A DNA stretch of 64,000 nt from Chromatiaceae bacterium (GCA_024235215.1 JACKMU010000008.1:124001-188000); one strand, 5' to 3'; positions 9,586 through 18,520 are shown, counted from the first letter of the stretch. The notes: a model not told the origin generated them from the sequence alone. Translations and numbers: made by a program.

Positions 9586-10413
9586 ATGAACAAGATTCAT
9601 CCCACCGCGATCATCGATGACACTGCGGATATTCATCCCTCAGTTGAAATCGGCCCATTCAGTATAGTGGAGGCTGGCACCTGCATCGGTGAGGGTTGCC
9701 GCATTGCCAGCAATGTACGCATCTACTCCGGTACCCTGCTGGGCCGCAACAACCGGGTCTGTCACGGTGCCACGCTCGGTTGCGAGCCCCAGGATCTCAC
9801 CTTCTCCCAGGCAAACAGCAAACCGCTGGTGATCGGCGACGACAACCAGTTCAAAGAGGGTGTCAATATCAGCCGCGGCGTAAAAACTGACCAGGGGACC
9901 ATCATCGGCAACGGCAACTATTTCATGGGGGATTTCCACGCCGGCCACGACTGTGTCATAGGCAACAATAACGTGCTGGGGCACAGCTCGGTGCTGGCGG
10001 GTCATGTCACTGTCGGTGACAACAGCTTCATCTCCGGCCTGGTAGCCATTCACCAGTTCACCTACATCGGAAACAACGTGATGATTGCCGGCTGCGCCAA
10101 GATAGTCAAAGACATCCCTCCTTATACGATCGGAGACGGCAACCCAGCCAGAGTCGCCGGCATCAATAGTGTCGGGCTGCGCCGCGCTGGCTTCCCGCCA
10201 GAAGTGCGCAGTGCGATCAAATTGGCCTACAAACGTATTTACCAGTCGGGTGAGAATATCGGGCAGGCGGTAGCCGGGCTGGAGAGCGAGCCGCAGACGC
10301 GGGAAGTAACCGAGATAATCCGATTTTTTCAACGCAGCAGACGGGGCGTCACCGCCTATCGCCGAACGCTGACGAGCTCTTCTGCGCAGCCGGGAGCCAA
10401 ACGCGGGGCATAG
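9586..10413 (+). CDS. LpxA-family UDP-GlcNAc O-acyltransferase, in a purine context
   Basis: A 275-residue left-handed beta-helix (hexapeptide repeat) protein resembling LpxA, which puts the first acyl chain on UDP-GlcNAc in lipid A synthesis. By alignment from memory with E. coli LpxA, the catalytic and structural histidines are kept: two His in FHAGHDC (H122/H125), His in LAGHV (H144) and His in AIHQF (H160). The C-terminal helical part is also family-like. Canonical lpxA lies in the lpxD-fabZ-lpxA-lpxB cluster. This copy lies between purH and purD, 6 bp before purD, so it could be a second copy or a variant with another nucleotide-sugar substrate. Confidence 0.75.
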   Translation: MNKIHPTAIIDDTADIHPSVEIGPFSIVEAGTCIGEGCRIASNVRIYSGTLLGRNNRVCHGATLGCEPQDLTFSQANSKPLVIGDDNQFKEGVNISRGVKTDQGTIIGNGNYFMGDFHAGHDCVIGNNNVLGHSSVLAGHVTVGDNSFISGLVAIHQFTYIGNNVMIAGCAKIVKDIPPYTIGDGNPARVAGINSVGLRRAGFPPEVRSAIKLAYKRIYQSGENIGQAVAGLESEPQTREVTEIIRFFQRSRRGVTAYRRTLTSSSAQPGAKRGA

Positions 10414-10419
10414 AACAAC

Positions 10420-11712
10420 ATGAACATTTTGATCATTGGCGGTGGTGGCCGTGAACACGCACTGGCTTGGAAAGCAGCCAAATCCGCATTGACAGAGCAT
10501 GTCTTTGTTGCCCCAGGCAACGCCGGCACAGCATTGGAACCAAAACTTTCCAATGTCGACATAGGCGTCGAGGAGATCGACCAACTGGTGGCGTTCGCCC
10601 ACAGCCACACCGTGGAGCTGACCATTGTCGGACCCGAAGTGCCCCTGGTTCTTGGCGTGGTCGATGCATTCAAGCAGGCTGGCTTGAGATGTTTCGGTCC
10701 CACTCGCGCAGCGGCGCAGCTGGAAGGTTCGAAGAGTTTCACCAAAGATTTTCTGCGACGCCATCGGATCCCAACCGCTGAATACGGCAGCTTCACCGAT
10801 AAACAGGAAGCACTTGCCTATCTGCACCGCATCGGAACGCCAATCGTAATCAAGGCGGACGGCCTCGCGGCGGGCAAAGGCGTGATCATCGCCCGGGATA
10901 TGGCGAGCGCAGAATCGGCAGTCACGGAGATGCTGGCGGGCAACAGCTTTGGTGAAGCGGGTCATCGGGTGGTGATAGAGGAGTTCTTGCAGGGCGAGGA
11001 AGCCAGTTTCATCGTGATGGTGGATGGCACCAATATCCTACCGATGGCCAGCTCCCAGGACCATAAAGCGCGTGACAACGGTGATCTCGGTCCCAACACA
11101 GGTGGTATGGGGGCCTACTCTCCTGCGCCTGTGGTGACAGCGGAGATGCACGAACGGATCATGCGGCAAGTGATCGAACCCACGGTGCGCGGTATGCGGG
11201 AGGAGGGAATACCCTATACCGGTTTTCTTTATGCGGGAGTGATGATCGATAAGGAAGGCACGCCGAAAGTGCTGGAGTACAATTGCCGCTTTGGTGATCC
11301 GGAGACCCAACCGATCATGCTGCGTATGAGATCGGACCTGGTCGCCCATTGCCTCGCAGCACTGGAAGGGCGACTCGACCAAGAACGGGCGGAGTGGGAC
11401 CCGCGCGCTTCACTCGGAGTGGTACTGGCTGCCGCCGGCTATCCCGACAGATACCGCAAGGATGAGCTGATCGAGGGTCTGCCTCAGACCGAGTTGCAGG
11501 ACGCCAAGGTGTTTCACGCCGGCACGCGCTCCATGGATGGCCGAATTCTGACTGCCGGTGGGCGGGTTCTGTGCGTAACTGCACTAGGCAACAATGTACT
11601 GGAAGCGCAGACCAAAGCCTATCAGCTGGTAAAACAGGTGGCCTGGCCCAGCGCCAGCTACCGTACCGACATAGGCTACCGGGCAATCGCCAGAGAGCAG
11701 CGGGCCGGCTGA
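10420..11712 (+). CDS. purD: Phosphoribosylamine-glycine ligase
   Basis: A 430-residue ATP-grasp enzyme that joins phosphoribosylamine and glycine to make GAR in purine synthesis. It starts MNILIIGGGGREHALAWK, the typical N-domain. It shows GPEVPLVLGVVDAF, VIKADGLAAGKGVIIA in the ATP-grasp region, and LEYNCRFGDPETQPIM. The start follows the acyltransferase stop by 6 bp, so it is very probably cotranscribed from purH. It converges on amgK with only 2 bp between the stop codons. Confidence 0.96.
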   Translation: MNILIIGGGGREHALAWKAAKSALTEHVFVAPGNAGTALEPKLSNVDIGVEEIDQLVAFAHSHTVELTIVGPEVPLVLGVVDAFKQAGLRCFGPTRAAAQLEGSKSFTKDFLRRHRIPTAEYGSFTDKQEALAYLHRIGTPIVIKADGLAAGKGVIIARDMASAESAVTEMLAGNSFGEAGHRVVIEEFLQGEEASFIVMVDGTNILPMASSQDHKARDNGDLGPNTGGMGAYSPAPVVTAEMHERIMRQVIEPTVRGMREEGIPYTGFLYAGVMIDKEGTPKVLEYNCRFGDPETQPIMLRMRSDLVAHCLAALEGRLDQERAEWDPRASLGVVLAAAGYPDRYRKDELIEGLPQTELQDAKVFHAGTRSMDGRILTAGGRVLCVTALGNNVLEAQTKAYQLVKQVAWPSASYRTDIGYRAIAREQRAG

Positions 11713-11714
11713 AT

Positions 11715-12692
11715 TCATTCCGCCCGCGCCTTTCTGATCAGTCGGCAAAGTCCTTCCAGTTCTGGATAGGCCGGCTCCAGTTGCAGGATATATCCCAGCG
11801 TTCGCGGTATATCGCCAAGATATCCGGGTTTACCATCCCGCAGATGCAGACGTGCGAATATGCCCGCCGCCTTCAGATGACGCTGTACTCCCATCAGATC
11901 GAACCAGCGTAAAAAATATGCCTCTTGCTGTTGCTGCAGTACTCCGGATTGCACTGCCAGCTGAAAATATCCGCTCGCCCAGCCTTTGACACGATCAGTA
12001 CTCCAGGAGATGTAGCAGTCCTTCAGAAGCGAGACCAGATCGTAAGTGACCGGACCGGCGACCGCATCCTGAAAATCGAGTATTCCGGGCGTGGGGGAGG
12101 TTGCGACCATCAGATTGCGTGAATGAAAATCGCGCAGCACGAAAACCCGGGGCTGCTCCAGCGCACTCTTCATCAACAATTCGAACAGGCCATCCAGCAT
12201 CTGGTTTTCGCTGCCGGTCAAGGTCATCCCCAGATGGCGTTGCAGCAGCCAATGACGAAAAAGCTCCATCTCCTGCAGCAGCAGCTTTCCATCATAGACG
12301 GGCAGGCCATCCGTTGGCGCGCAAGCCTGAACCACCGCCAACGCGGCCAGCGCATCTCCATACAGGCGCTCGACCCGCTGTTCGTCCAGCAGGTCCAGAT
12401 AGTGCACGCTGCCGAGATCCTCCAGCAATAGAAATCCCTGCTGCAGATCCTGAGCGTAAATCGCGGGTACATGCAGGCCCAGGTGATGCAAACGCTCGGC
12501 TATCTGCACAAACGGTCGACAGTCTTCGTGGTCAGGAGGCGCATCCATTACCACCCGACTCGCTCCATCCAACCCGGTGATCCGGAAGTAACGCCTGAAA
12601 CTGGCATCACCGGAGACCGGGGTTATGTTAATGTCGACCAGGCGCAGATCGTCGTGCAGCCATTCAGTCAACGCAGTCAAGCGCTCAGACAC
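11715..12692 (-). CDS. amgK: Anomeric N-acetylmuramate/N-acetylglucosamine kinase, AmgK-like
   Basis: A 325-residue aminoglycoside-phosphotransferase-fold kinase. The Brenner-type catalytic loop reads VLRDFHSRNLM and the metal-binding loop ILDFQDAVAGP. In pseudomonads and many gammaproteobacteria the gene divergent from lptD is amgK, which phosphorylates MurNAc/GlcNAc at C1 in a cell-wall recycling route that bypasses de novo UDP-MurNAc synthesis. It starts 33 bp from lptD on the opposite strand. Its usual partner murU (nucleotidyltransferase) does not follow: purD occupies the next position. The family assignment rests on fold motifs plus context. Confidence 0.82.
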   Translation of the reverse strand: MSERLTALTEWLHDDLRLVDINITPVSGDASFRRYFRITGLDGASRVVMDAPPDHEDCRPFVQIAERLHHLGLHVPAIYAQDLQQGFLLLEDLGSVHYLDLLDEQRVERLYGDALAALAVVQACAPTDGLPVYDGKLLLQEMELFRHWLLQRHLGMTLTGSENQMLDGLFELLMKSALEQPRVFVLRDFHSRNLMVATSPTPGILDFQDAVAGPVTYDLVSLLKDCYISWSTDRVKGWASGYFQLAVQSGVLQQQQEAYFLRWFDLMGVQRHLKAAGIFARLHLRDGKPGYLGDIPRTLGYILQLEPAYPELEGLCRLIRKARAE

Positions 12693-12725
12693 TGGTTAAT
12701 TTCCACCCGGAACCCGTTGAAGAAA

Positions 12726-15590
12726 ATGCCATTCTATGCGACTTTAGTCGGCGTTCGCCAGCCAACACAGAATTTGGAAACCCCGGTGCCTGAAAAGCGA
12801 AGGATTTTGCCGCACGTTGTCAGCGGCCTACTGCTCAGTATGACGCAAAGTTCCGCCGCCGGGTGGGATTGCCACTCTGCTCCCGACGGCAAGTGGATCT
12901 GCAACGGTGCAGCAACTCCAAACAGAGAGGCGGTGGAGCCTCACCGGCAAGTGCAATCACCGCAGTACCAGAACCGTGCGCAGGCGCATCCCCCTCAACC
13001 GGATGAGCAGTACCCGGCTCCTACCCCACCCACCGCCGCTTCTGAGACAGCAAATCGGCAGGAAACCACAGGCTTCGTTGCACCGGTCACCGAGGCGGGG
13101 AGAGGAGCGGATGCAACCAAACCTGAAGGTAGCAACGCAACTGCCGCAGCTGTTGAGACGGCCATCAAGCAGAGTGGCCAGACCGAAGAGGCGGATCGAG
13201 CCGCGGTCACCACGGCGCCAGCACCCTCTCCGATGGCTGAAACCGGGTCCACTGCCGGTGAGCAGGTACCCGCCGAATCGATAACAAGCACAGCAACGGC
13301 TGGATCGACGGACAGGGGCCGTGCGCGGCAGCCGGCGACCGGAGAGAGAAGTCATAGCACAGCTCCGATTGCAATCACCCGCCCGACCAGGACGGAAGGG
13401 GAGACTGCTACCACCGCGACAGCGGTGGATATTGATCGTGGACTTGACTGGAACCAGTGTTTTCCCTGGTCCACACCGGCACCACTCTCTTTCAGCCCGC
13501 CCCCGACAACGGAGTTGTTGATAGACGCCGACAGCTCAGTGATGGAACAGACCCTGGATCAGATCAGCATCGAAGGCAATGTGGCAGTACGCCAGGCCGA
13601 TAGTCTGCTCGAAGCCGACACGGTCCATTATCAGCGCGCCGCGGAGACCCTGAATGCCGAAGGGAGCATCTATTACGAGCGGCCTGGACTGAGACTCACC
13701 GCCGCTCAAGCCCACTTTGATCTCGCCATGGAACAGGGGGAACTGCAACAGGTCTCCTATCGACTGACTGATTCTGGTGGACGCGGTGAAGCCGAGCTGG
13801 CCGTGATAGAGAGCCGCGACCTGACCCATCTCAAACAGATCGACTACACCACCTGCAAACCGGGTGACAATGGCTGGCTGCTGCAGGCCGAAGAGCTTGA
13901 CATAGACAAAGCAACCGGCGTTGGCACCGCGCGGCACGCCAAGCTGCATTTCAAGGGTGTCCCGTTTCTCTACCTGCCGTACGCCAGCTTCCCTATCGAC
14001 GATCGGCGAAAATCGGGGTTTCTTTTCCCGAGGATCGGCGAGAGCGAGCGCAATGGCTTGGATATCGCGGTCCCCTACTATTTCAATATCGCACCGAACA
14101 TGGATGCGACGCTCACGGCGCGCACGTTGAGCAAGCGCGGTGTTCTACTGGGCGGTGAATTCAATTACCTGCAGGAGAGGCATGACGGACGGGTACGTGC
14201 CGAGTTTCTGCCAAATGATCACGAAGTCCGGGACGATGTCAACCAAAACCGGGGCGCCTTCTCGTATCAAGCGAGCGGCCGTCCCGCTGCAGGTTGGAGA
14301 TTCGATGCAGACGTGAATTATGTCTCGGATAACGACTATCTGGATGACCTGGGAGACAGCTTGGCGGTGACCAGCGCCAGGCACCTGGAGCGACTGGGTC
14401 AGTTGAGTTACACCGGGTCCGACTGGAGCATATTGGGAAAAGCGCAGTATTATCAAACCATAGACGACAGCATATCGATAAACGATAAGCCCTACAGTCG
14501 CATACCCCAGCTATTGTTCGACTTTAACCGACCGCGACAAGCATATGGATTGACCTACCAGTTGCAGTCGGAATATGTCTATTTCATCCACACTGATAAC
14601 GATAGGGTCTATGGGCAAAGATTCGATATCCAGCCGAGCCTGAGCCTGCCGCTCACCCGTGAGTGGGGTTTCCTGACACCGAAGGTGAGTCTCAAATATA
14701 CCAAGTATGCGCTGGAGAACCAGGCTGCTGGCAACGACGAGGCTCCAGACCGGCTGCTGCCCTCCTTCAGTCTGGACACCGGCCTTTTCTTCGAGCGCAC
14801 CGGAAACTGGTTCAGTGAAGCGATCGTTCAGACCCTGGAACCGCGACTCTTCTACCTGTATACCCCTTACGAAGAGCAGTCTGACCTGCCGGAGTTCGAT
14901 AGCTCCGACGTTACTTTCAGCTTTGCCAGCCTGTTCCGGGAGAATCGCTTCAGTGGTAACGACAGGGTCGGGGATGCCAACCAGCTCACCGCCGCACTGA
15001 CCACTCGCATTCTGAGCGACAGTAGTGGAGCTGAACTGTTGAGTGCCAGCATCGGGCAAACCTACTATTTCCTTGACCGTAAAGTGCAGACCGGCTCGAA
15101 TCCCACTGACAATGGCAACCACTCCTCGCTGGCGGCGGAACTCTCCTCCCGAATCGGTCACTGGAGTCTCAATGCCGCCCTCCAGTGGGATCCTGACAAA
15201 GGCAGTAAAAACACGGAAAAAGGCGCATTTACCCTGCGTTACGACGACCACGATGAACGGATATTCAACGCCGGATATAATTTCACGCGCGGCATCGTAG
15301 AACAGACCGACCTCTCCGCACTCTGGCCGATCGGTGATCGCTGGGGTCTGGTGGGACGCTGGACCTACTCACACCATTTCGATGAAACAGTGCTGGCTTT
15401 CGCTGGTATCGAATACGACGACTGCTGTTGGCGGGTGCGTTTGATTGGCCAGCAGCTGTTGACTGATATTGGTGCCAAGCCGGATAACTCCATTCTGCTG
15501 CAGTTCCAGTTGAAGGGTCTGGGTGGCTGGGGGCGAGCCGATAACGAATTCCTCGAGAGCAACATTGCCGGTTACCGGGCCAACCGATAA
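12726..15590 (+). CDS. lptD: LPS-assembly protein LptD
   Basis: A 954-residue outer-membrane beta-barrel that, with LptE, inserts lipopolysaccharide into the outer leaflet. An N-terminal signal peptide ends near AAGWDC. A Pro/Thr/Ala/Glu-rich stretch of roughly 190 residues follows before the OstA/LptA-like domain (SIEGNVAVRQADSLLEAD). The C-terminal barrel starts around LPYASFPIDDRRKSGFLFPR. Cysteines include WDC and WIC near the N-terminus, QCFPW before the OstA domain, and the adjacent pair in DDCCWRV that matches the C-terminal disulfide pair of E. coli. An alternative GTG start at 12786 would give a tighter signal peptide. The order lptD-surA-pdxA is conserved. Confidence 0.95.
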   Translation: MPFYATLVGVRQPTQNLETPVPEKRRILPHVVSGLLLSMTQSSAAGWDCHSAPDGKWICNGAATPNREAVEPHRQVQSPQYQNRAQAHPPQPDEQYPAPTPPTAASETANRQETTGFVAPVTEAGRGADATKPEGSNATAAAVETAIKQSGQTEEADRAAVTTAPAPSPMAETGSTAGEQVPAESITSTATAGSTDRGRARQPATGERSHSTAPIAITRPTRTEGETATTATAVDIDRGLDWNQCFPWSTPAPLSFSPPPTTELLIDADSSVMEQTLDQISIEGNVAVRQADSLLEADTVHYQRAAETLNAEGSIYYERPGLRLTAAQAHFDLAMEQGELQQVSYRLTDSGGRGEAELAVIESRDLTHLKQIDYTTCKPGDNGWLLQAEELDIDKATGVGTARHAKLHFKGVPFLYLPYASFPIDDRRKSGFLFPRIGESERNGLDIAVPYYFNIAPNMDATLTARTLSKRGVLLGGEFNYLQERHDGRVRAEFLPNDHEVRDDVNQNRGAFSYQASGRPAAGWRFDADVNYVSDNDYLDDLGDSLAVTSARHLERLGQLSYTGSDWSILGKAQYYQTIDDSISINDKPYSRIPQLLFDFNRPRQAYGLTYQLQSEYVYFIHTDNDRVYGQRFDIQPSLSLPLTREWGFLTPKVSLKYTKYALENQAAGNDEAPDRLLPSFSLDTGLFFERTGNWFSEAIVQTLEPRLFYLYTPYEEQSDLPEFDSSDVTFSFASLFRENRFSGNDRVGDANQLTAALTTRILSDSSGAELLSASIGQTYYFLDRKVQTGSNPTDNGNHSSLAAELSSRIGHWSLNAALQWDPDKGSKNTEKGAFTLRYDDHDERIFNAGYNFTRGIVEQTDLSALWPIGDRWGLVGRWTYSHHFDETVLAFAGIEYDDCCWRVRLIGQQLLTDIGAKPDNSILLQFQLKGLGGWGRADNEFLESNIAGYRANR

Positions 15591-15606
15591 GAGCTGAATA
15601 CCCAAA

Positions 15607-16917
15607 ATGATTCATCCAATGAAGATTTGCCGTTTAGTCGGATCATTTTTGCTGTTAATAGTGCTTCTGATCTCTGCCCTGCCCACTGTTGCCGAAGTCG
15701 AGCCAATCGACAGAATCGTCGCGATCGTCGATGAGGATGTGGTGGTACGCAGTGAGTTGGACGCAGAGTTGAGAAGAGTCGTTGCCGCCTTGAGACAACG
15801 CGGTGCACCCCTTCCTCCGCAGCAGTCCCTTGAGCGTCAGGTGCTGGAGCGGCTGATATTGCACAAACTGCAGCTGGCAAAGGCGGCCAAACTGGGCATC
15901 TCTATCAGTGAAGATGTGTTGGCACAGACCATCGGAGATATCGCCCGGGAGAACAAACTGACCCTCTCCGAATTCAGACGCGTGCTGCAGGAGGAGGGAG
16001 TCAGCTTCACCGCGTATCGGGAGAACATTCGTGAAGAACTGATCATTCGTCAGTTGCTCGAGCGGGAGGTGCTGAAACAGATCAGAGTGACTGATCAGGA
16101 GTTACAGGCTGTCACCGCGCGTAAGAGCAACCTGACCGGACGAACGGACTATCATCTGCAGCATATTCTGATTGCAACACCAGAAGGAGCCTCGTCGGAT
16201 CAGCTGGAAAAGGCCCGCAACAGGGCACAACAACTGGTGACAGAGATTCGCCAGGGACGCGACTTCGCCAGCGCCGCACTGGCGGAGTCCGACGGTCAAC
16301 AGGCGCTTGAGGGAGGTGACCTCGGTTGGCGGAGCGGCAGCCAGCTGCCAACCATCTTCGTAGACCAGGTGGACAAGATGCAGAAGGGGGAGGTCAGCGA
16401 TCCGATTCAATCAGCCAGCGGCTATCACTTGATCAAACTCGTCGATTTCAAGGGCGGGGAACGGCACATCATCGATCAGACCTTGGTACGCCACATTCTG
16501 ATAAACACCAATGAGGTCACCTCAAACGAGGATGCCCGGACCCGGCTTGAGCAACTGCGGCAACGTATCACCGGAGGAGAGGCGTTTGACGCGCTGGCGC
16601 GCTCGCATTCAGACGACAAAGGATCCGCGATCAAAGGGGGTGAACTGGGTTGGGTCACCCAGGGAGACCTGGTCCCACGCTTCGAAAACGAGATGGCACA
16701 ACTGGCGATCGGTCAGGTCAGCCAACCATTCCAGACCGATTTCGGTTGGCACATCATACAGGTGATGGATAGGCGAAAACACGACAATACCGAAGATGTA
16801 ATGAAGGCCGAGATACGTAGCGCCATTAGAAAACGGAAATTCGCCGAAGAGAGTGAACTCTACTTGCGCCGATTGAAAGACGAAGCCTATATCGTCTCGC
16901 TGTTAAACGATGCCTGA
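15607..16917 (+). CDS. surA: Periplasmic chaperone/peptidyl-prolyl isomerase SurA
   Basis: A 436-residue chaperone that escorts outer-membrane proteins, including LptD. It has an N-terminal signal peptide (about residues 5-29, ending near TVAEV), a SurA_N domain (DRIVAIVDEDVVVRSELDAE) and two parvulin domains. The first is around LQHILIATPEGASSD, the second around VRHILINTNEVTSNED, and each ends in a GGDLGW/GGELGW motif. A second ATG four codons in (15619) is a possible alternative start. It lies 16 bp after lptD and overlaps pdxA by 8 bp. Confidence 0.96.
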   Translation: MIHPMKICRLVGSFLLLIVLLISALPTVAEVEPIDRIVAIVDEDVVVRSELDAELRRVVAALRQRGAPLPPQQSLERQVLERLILHKLQLAKAAKLGISISEDVLAQTIGDIARENKLTLSEFRRVLQEEGVSFTAYRENIREELIIRQLLEREVLKQIRVTDQELQAVTARKSNLTGRTDYHLQHILIATPEGASSDQLEKARNRAQQLVTEIRQGRDFASAALAESDGQQALEGGDLGWRSGSQLPTIFVDQVDKMQKGEVSDPIQSASGYHLIKLVDFKGGERHIIDQTLVRHILINTNEVTSNEDARTRLEQLRQRITGGEAFDALARSHSDDKGSAIKGGELGWVTQGDLVPRFENEMAQLAIGQVSQPFQTDFGWHIIQVMDRRKHDNTEDVMKAEIRSAIRKRKFAEESELYLRRLKDEAYIVSLLNDA

Positions 16918-17929
16918 ACAGGCGGCGACCGCGTTCGAGCAGACGCATCAGCCCGCGCCACTGGTATTGACACCGGGAGAACCTGCCGGGATAGGGCCGG
17001 ATCTTGCGGTACAACTGGCGCAGACCCAACGCCGATTTCCTGTGATCGCGCTGTGTGATCCGCTACTGCTTCAGGAGAGATCACAGCAGCTCGATCTGCC
17101 ACTGACCCTGGAACTGTTTCAACCCCAGCAGCCAGCAGTAACGCTGGCTCCGGGTCGGCTCACCGTGCTACCACTACCGCTCGCCGTCCCGGCGAGAGCC
17201 GGCGTACTGGAGAGCAAAAATTCTGAGTACGTGCTCAATACCCTGCGCCGCGCAGTCACCGGGTGTATTTCCGGTGAGTTCTCCGCGCTGGTTACCGGAC
17301 CGGTGCATAAGGGAATTATCAACGACGCTGGTATCCACTTTACCGGGCACACCGAATTTCTGGCGCAGCTGACATCCGCCACGCCGGTAATGATGCTGGC
17401 GTGTACCGGACTGAGGGTGGCACTGGTAACCACCCACCTGCCGTTGAAGCAAGTCAGCAGCGCGATCGACCGAAACTCCCTGGAGTCGGTCTTGAGAATC
17501 CTGCATCGTGATCTGATTCAGCGCTTCGGCATCGACCAACCGACAATACTGGTCGCCGGGCTCAATCCCCATGCTGGCGAGGGTGGGCACTTGGGCAGCG
17601 AAGAGATCGAGGTGATCTCTCCAGTGCTGGAAAAGCTGCGCTGCGAAGGTATGGACCTGCGGGGCCCCCTGCCTGCCGACACCCTGTTCACACCTAAATA
17701 CCTGGAACGGGCAGATAGCGTATTGGCCATGTACCACGACCAGGGACTACCGGTACTCAAGTACCTGGGTTTCGGAAAGGCTGTCAATATCACTCTGGGA
17801 CTGCCGATCATACGCACCTCGGTAGACCACGGCACCGCGATTGATGTGGCCGGCACAGGTCGTGCCGAACTCGGCAGCCTGGAGGTGGCGATCAACTGCG
17901 CCTGGGAACTTGTCCAGCGACAGAGATAA
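16910..17929 (+). CDS. pdxA: 4-hydroxythreonine-4-phosphate dehydrogenase
   Basis: A 339-residue NAD-dependent dehydrogenase in pyridoxal 5'-phosphate synthesis. Motifs are LTPGEPAGIGPDLAVQLA near the N-terminus, VTGPVHKGIINDAG, the metal-binding histidine in FTGHTEFLAQL, GLNPHAGEGGHLGSEE, and YHDQGLPVLKYLGFG with RTSVDHGTAIDVAG at the C-terminus. It starts inside the end of surA. In most relatives rsmA (ksgA), apaG and apaH follow directly. Here a minus-strand gene follows and rsmA is not found in the window. Confidence 0.96.
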   Translation: MPEQAATAFEQTHQPAPLVLTPGEPAGIGPDLAVQLAQTQRRFPVIALCDPLLLQERSQQLDLPLTLELFQPQQPAVTLAPGRLTVLPLPLAVPARAGVLESKNSEYVLNTLRRAVTGCISGEFSALVTGPVHKGIINDAGIHFTGHTEFLAQLTSATPVMMLACTGLRVALVTTHLPLKQVSSAIDRNSLESVLRILHRDLIQRFGIDQPTILVAGLNPHAGEGGHLGSEEIEVISPVLEKLRCEGMDLRGPLPADTLFTPKYLERADSVLAMYHDQGLPVLKYLGFGKAVNITLGLPIIRTSVDHGTAIDVAGTGRAELGSLEVAINCAWELVQRQR

Positions 17930-17952
17930 AAAAATGCCCGGCAGGACCGGGC
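17928..17952 (-). terminator. Rho-independent terminator of the DsrC-like gene
   Basis: Read on the minus strand, a perfect 6-bp GC stem (GCCCGG/CCGGGC) with a 5-base loop is followed by A and seven T. It lies about 40 bp downstream of the DsrC-like stop codon and overlaps the last two bases of pdxA. On the plus strand the hairpin has no T-run behind it, so it should act mainly on the leftward transcript. Confidence 0.8.
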
Positions 17953-17990
17953 GAAGGGAGGTGAAAACAGTATTGGGGAGAGTGGTGATC

Positions 17991-18344
17991 TCAGCCCATA
18001 TAGGCTTTGGCCTCTTCCCCGGGGTTGGGCAACCCGGCGATGCGCCACACCTCAAGACAACTCCCGAATGTTGTCTTGATCTCCTTTTGAGTCAATGCCC
18101 TGTTACGGCAGAGTCTCCGTAGCGGCGGAATCGCGCCCATACGCAGATAGCGGTCACGCAGGAGATGTAAAACCTCCCAGTGCTCTGCGCGCAGTGGCCC
18201 GACATCCCGTGTATCGGCAATCATGCGACCGACCTCGACATTCCACAAAGTGGGATCGATGAGAAAACCATCCTCGTCAAAAAGTAGTGCATGGCGAGCT
18301 TGGCCTGACTCGTTTCGCTGATCAACTATTGCTTTGCTGGTCAT
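17991..18344 (-). CDS. DsrC/TusE-family protein lacking the C-terminal redox cysteines
   Basis: A 117-residue protein with the DsrC/TusE/RspA fold signature: LLFDEDGFLIDPTLWNVEVG, then LRAEHWEVLHLLRDRYL and a proline-arginine segment IPPLRRLCR. In DsrC the C-terminal arm is C-K-I-A-G-L-P-K-P-T-G-C-V with two redox cysteines. Here the matching stretch is WRIAGLPNPGEEAKAYMG: Trp100 stands at the first cysteine position and Glu111 at the second. Two other cysteines (79 and 96) occur outside those positions. DsrC homologues without both cysteines have been grouped as RspA and suggested to be regulatory. It has its own terminator and lies divergent from cysB with a 176-bp shared upstream region. 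Confidence 0.85.
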   Translation of the reverse strand: MTSKAIVDQRNESGQARHALLFDEDGFLIDPTLWNVEVGRMIADTRDVGPLRAEHWEVLHLLRDRYLRMGAIPPLRRLCRNRALTQKEIKTTFGSCLEVWRIAGLPNPGEEAKAYMG

Positions 18345-18447
18345 CTGCTACCTTTGCTTATTAACAGCCAGACACCTGAACGGCGCATCGGTGCTTACTT
18401 GATTTTTGACTTTAGTGTAAGCGAACTATCAGATAAACTATTTTTTT

Positions 18448-18463
18448 ATTCTATAGATAGAAT
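18448..18463. promoter_or_regulatory. Inverted repeat in the cysB/DsrC-like divergent promoter region
   Basis: ATTCTATAGATAGAAT is an inverted repeat with 7-bp arms around a 2-base centre, in an AT-rich segment 58 bp upstream of the cysB start. It contains a T-N11-A spacing as in LysR-type operator boxes. It may be an autoregulatory CysB site also affecting the divergent DsrC-like gene. Palindromes of this length can arise by chance in AT-rich DNA. Confidence 0.4.
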
Positions 18464-18520
18464 TTATTTGAATATCTCCAAATCAGAAAAACAAGCGCCT
18501 GCCCAAACGGTGCGGATGGC

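Noticed and set aside
9640..10965. 441-codon minus-strand ORF opposite the LpxA-like gene and purD
   Set aside because: It is antisense to two genes with clear family motifs, and its translation shows no domain. It arises from GC-rich codon bias.
12471..12725. 85-codon upstream extension of LptD
   Set aside because: It would overlap the divergent amgK coding sequence and place the signal peptide far from the N-terminus.
14511..15251. 246-codon minus-strand ORF inside lptD
   Set aside because: Antisense of the LptD barrel, with no recognisable domain.
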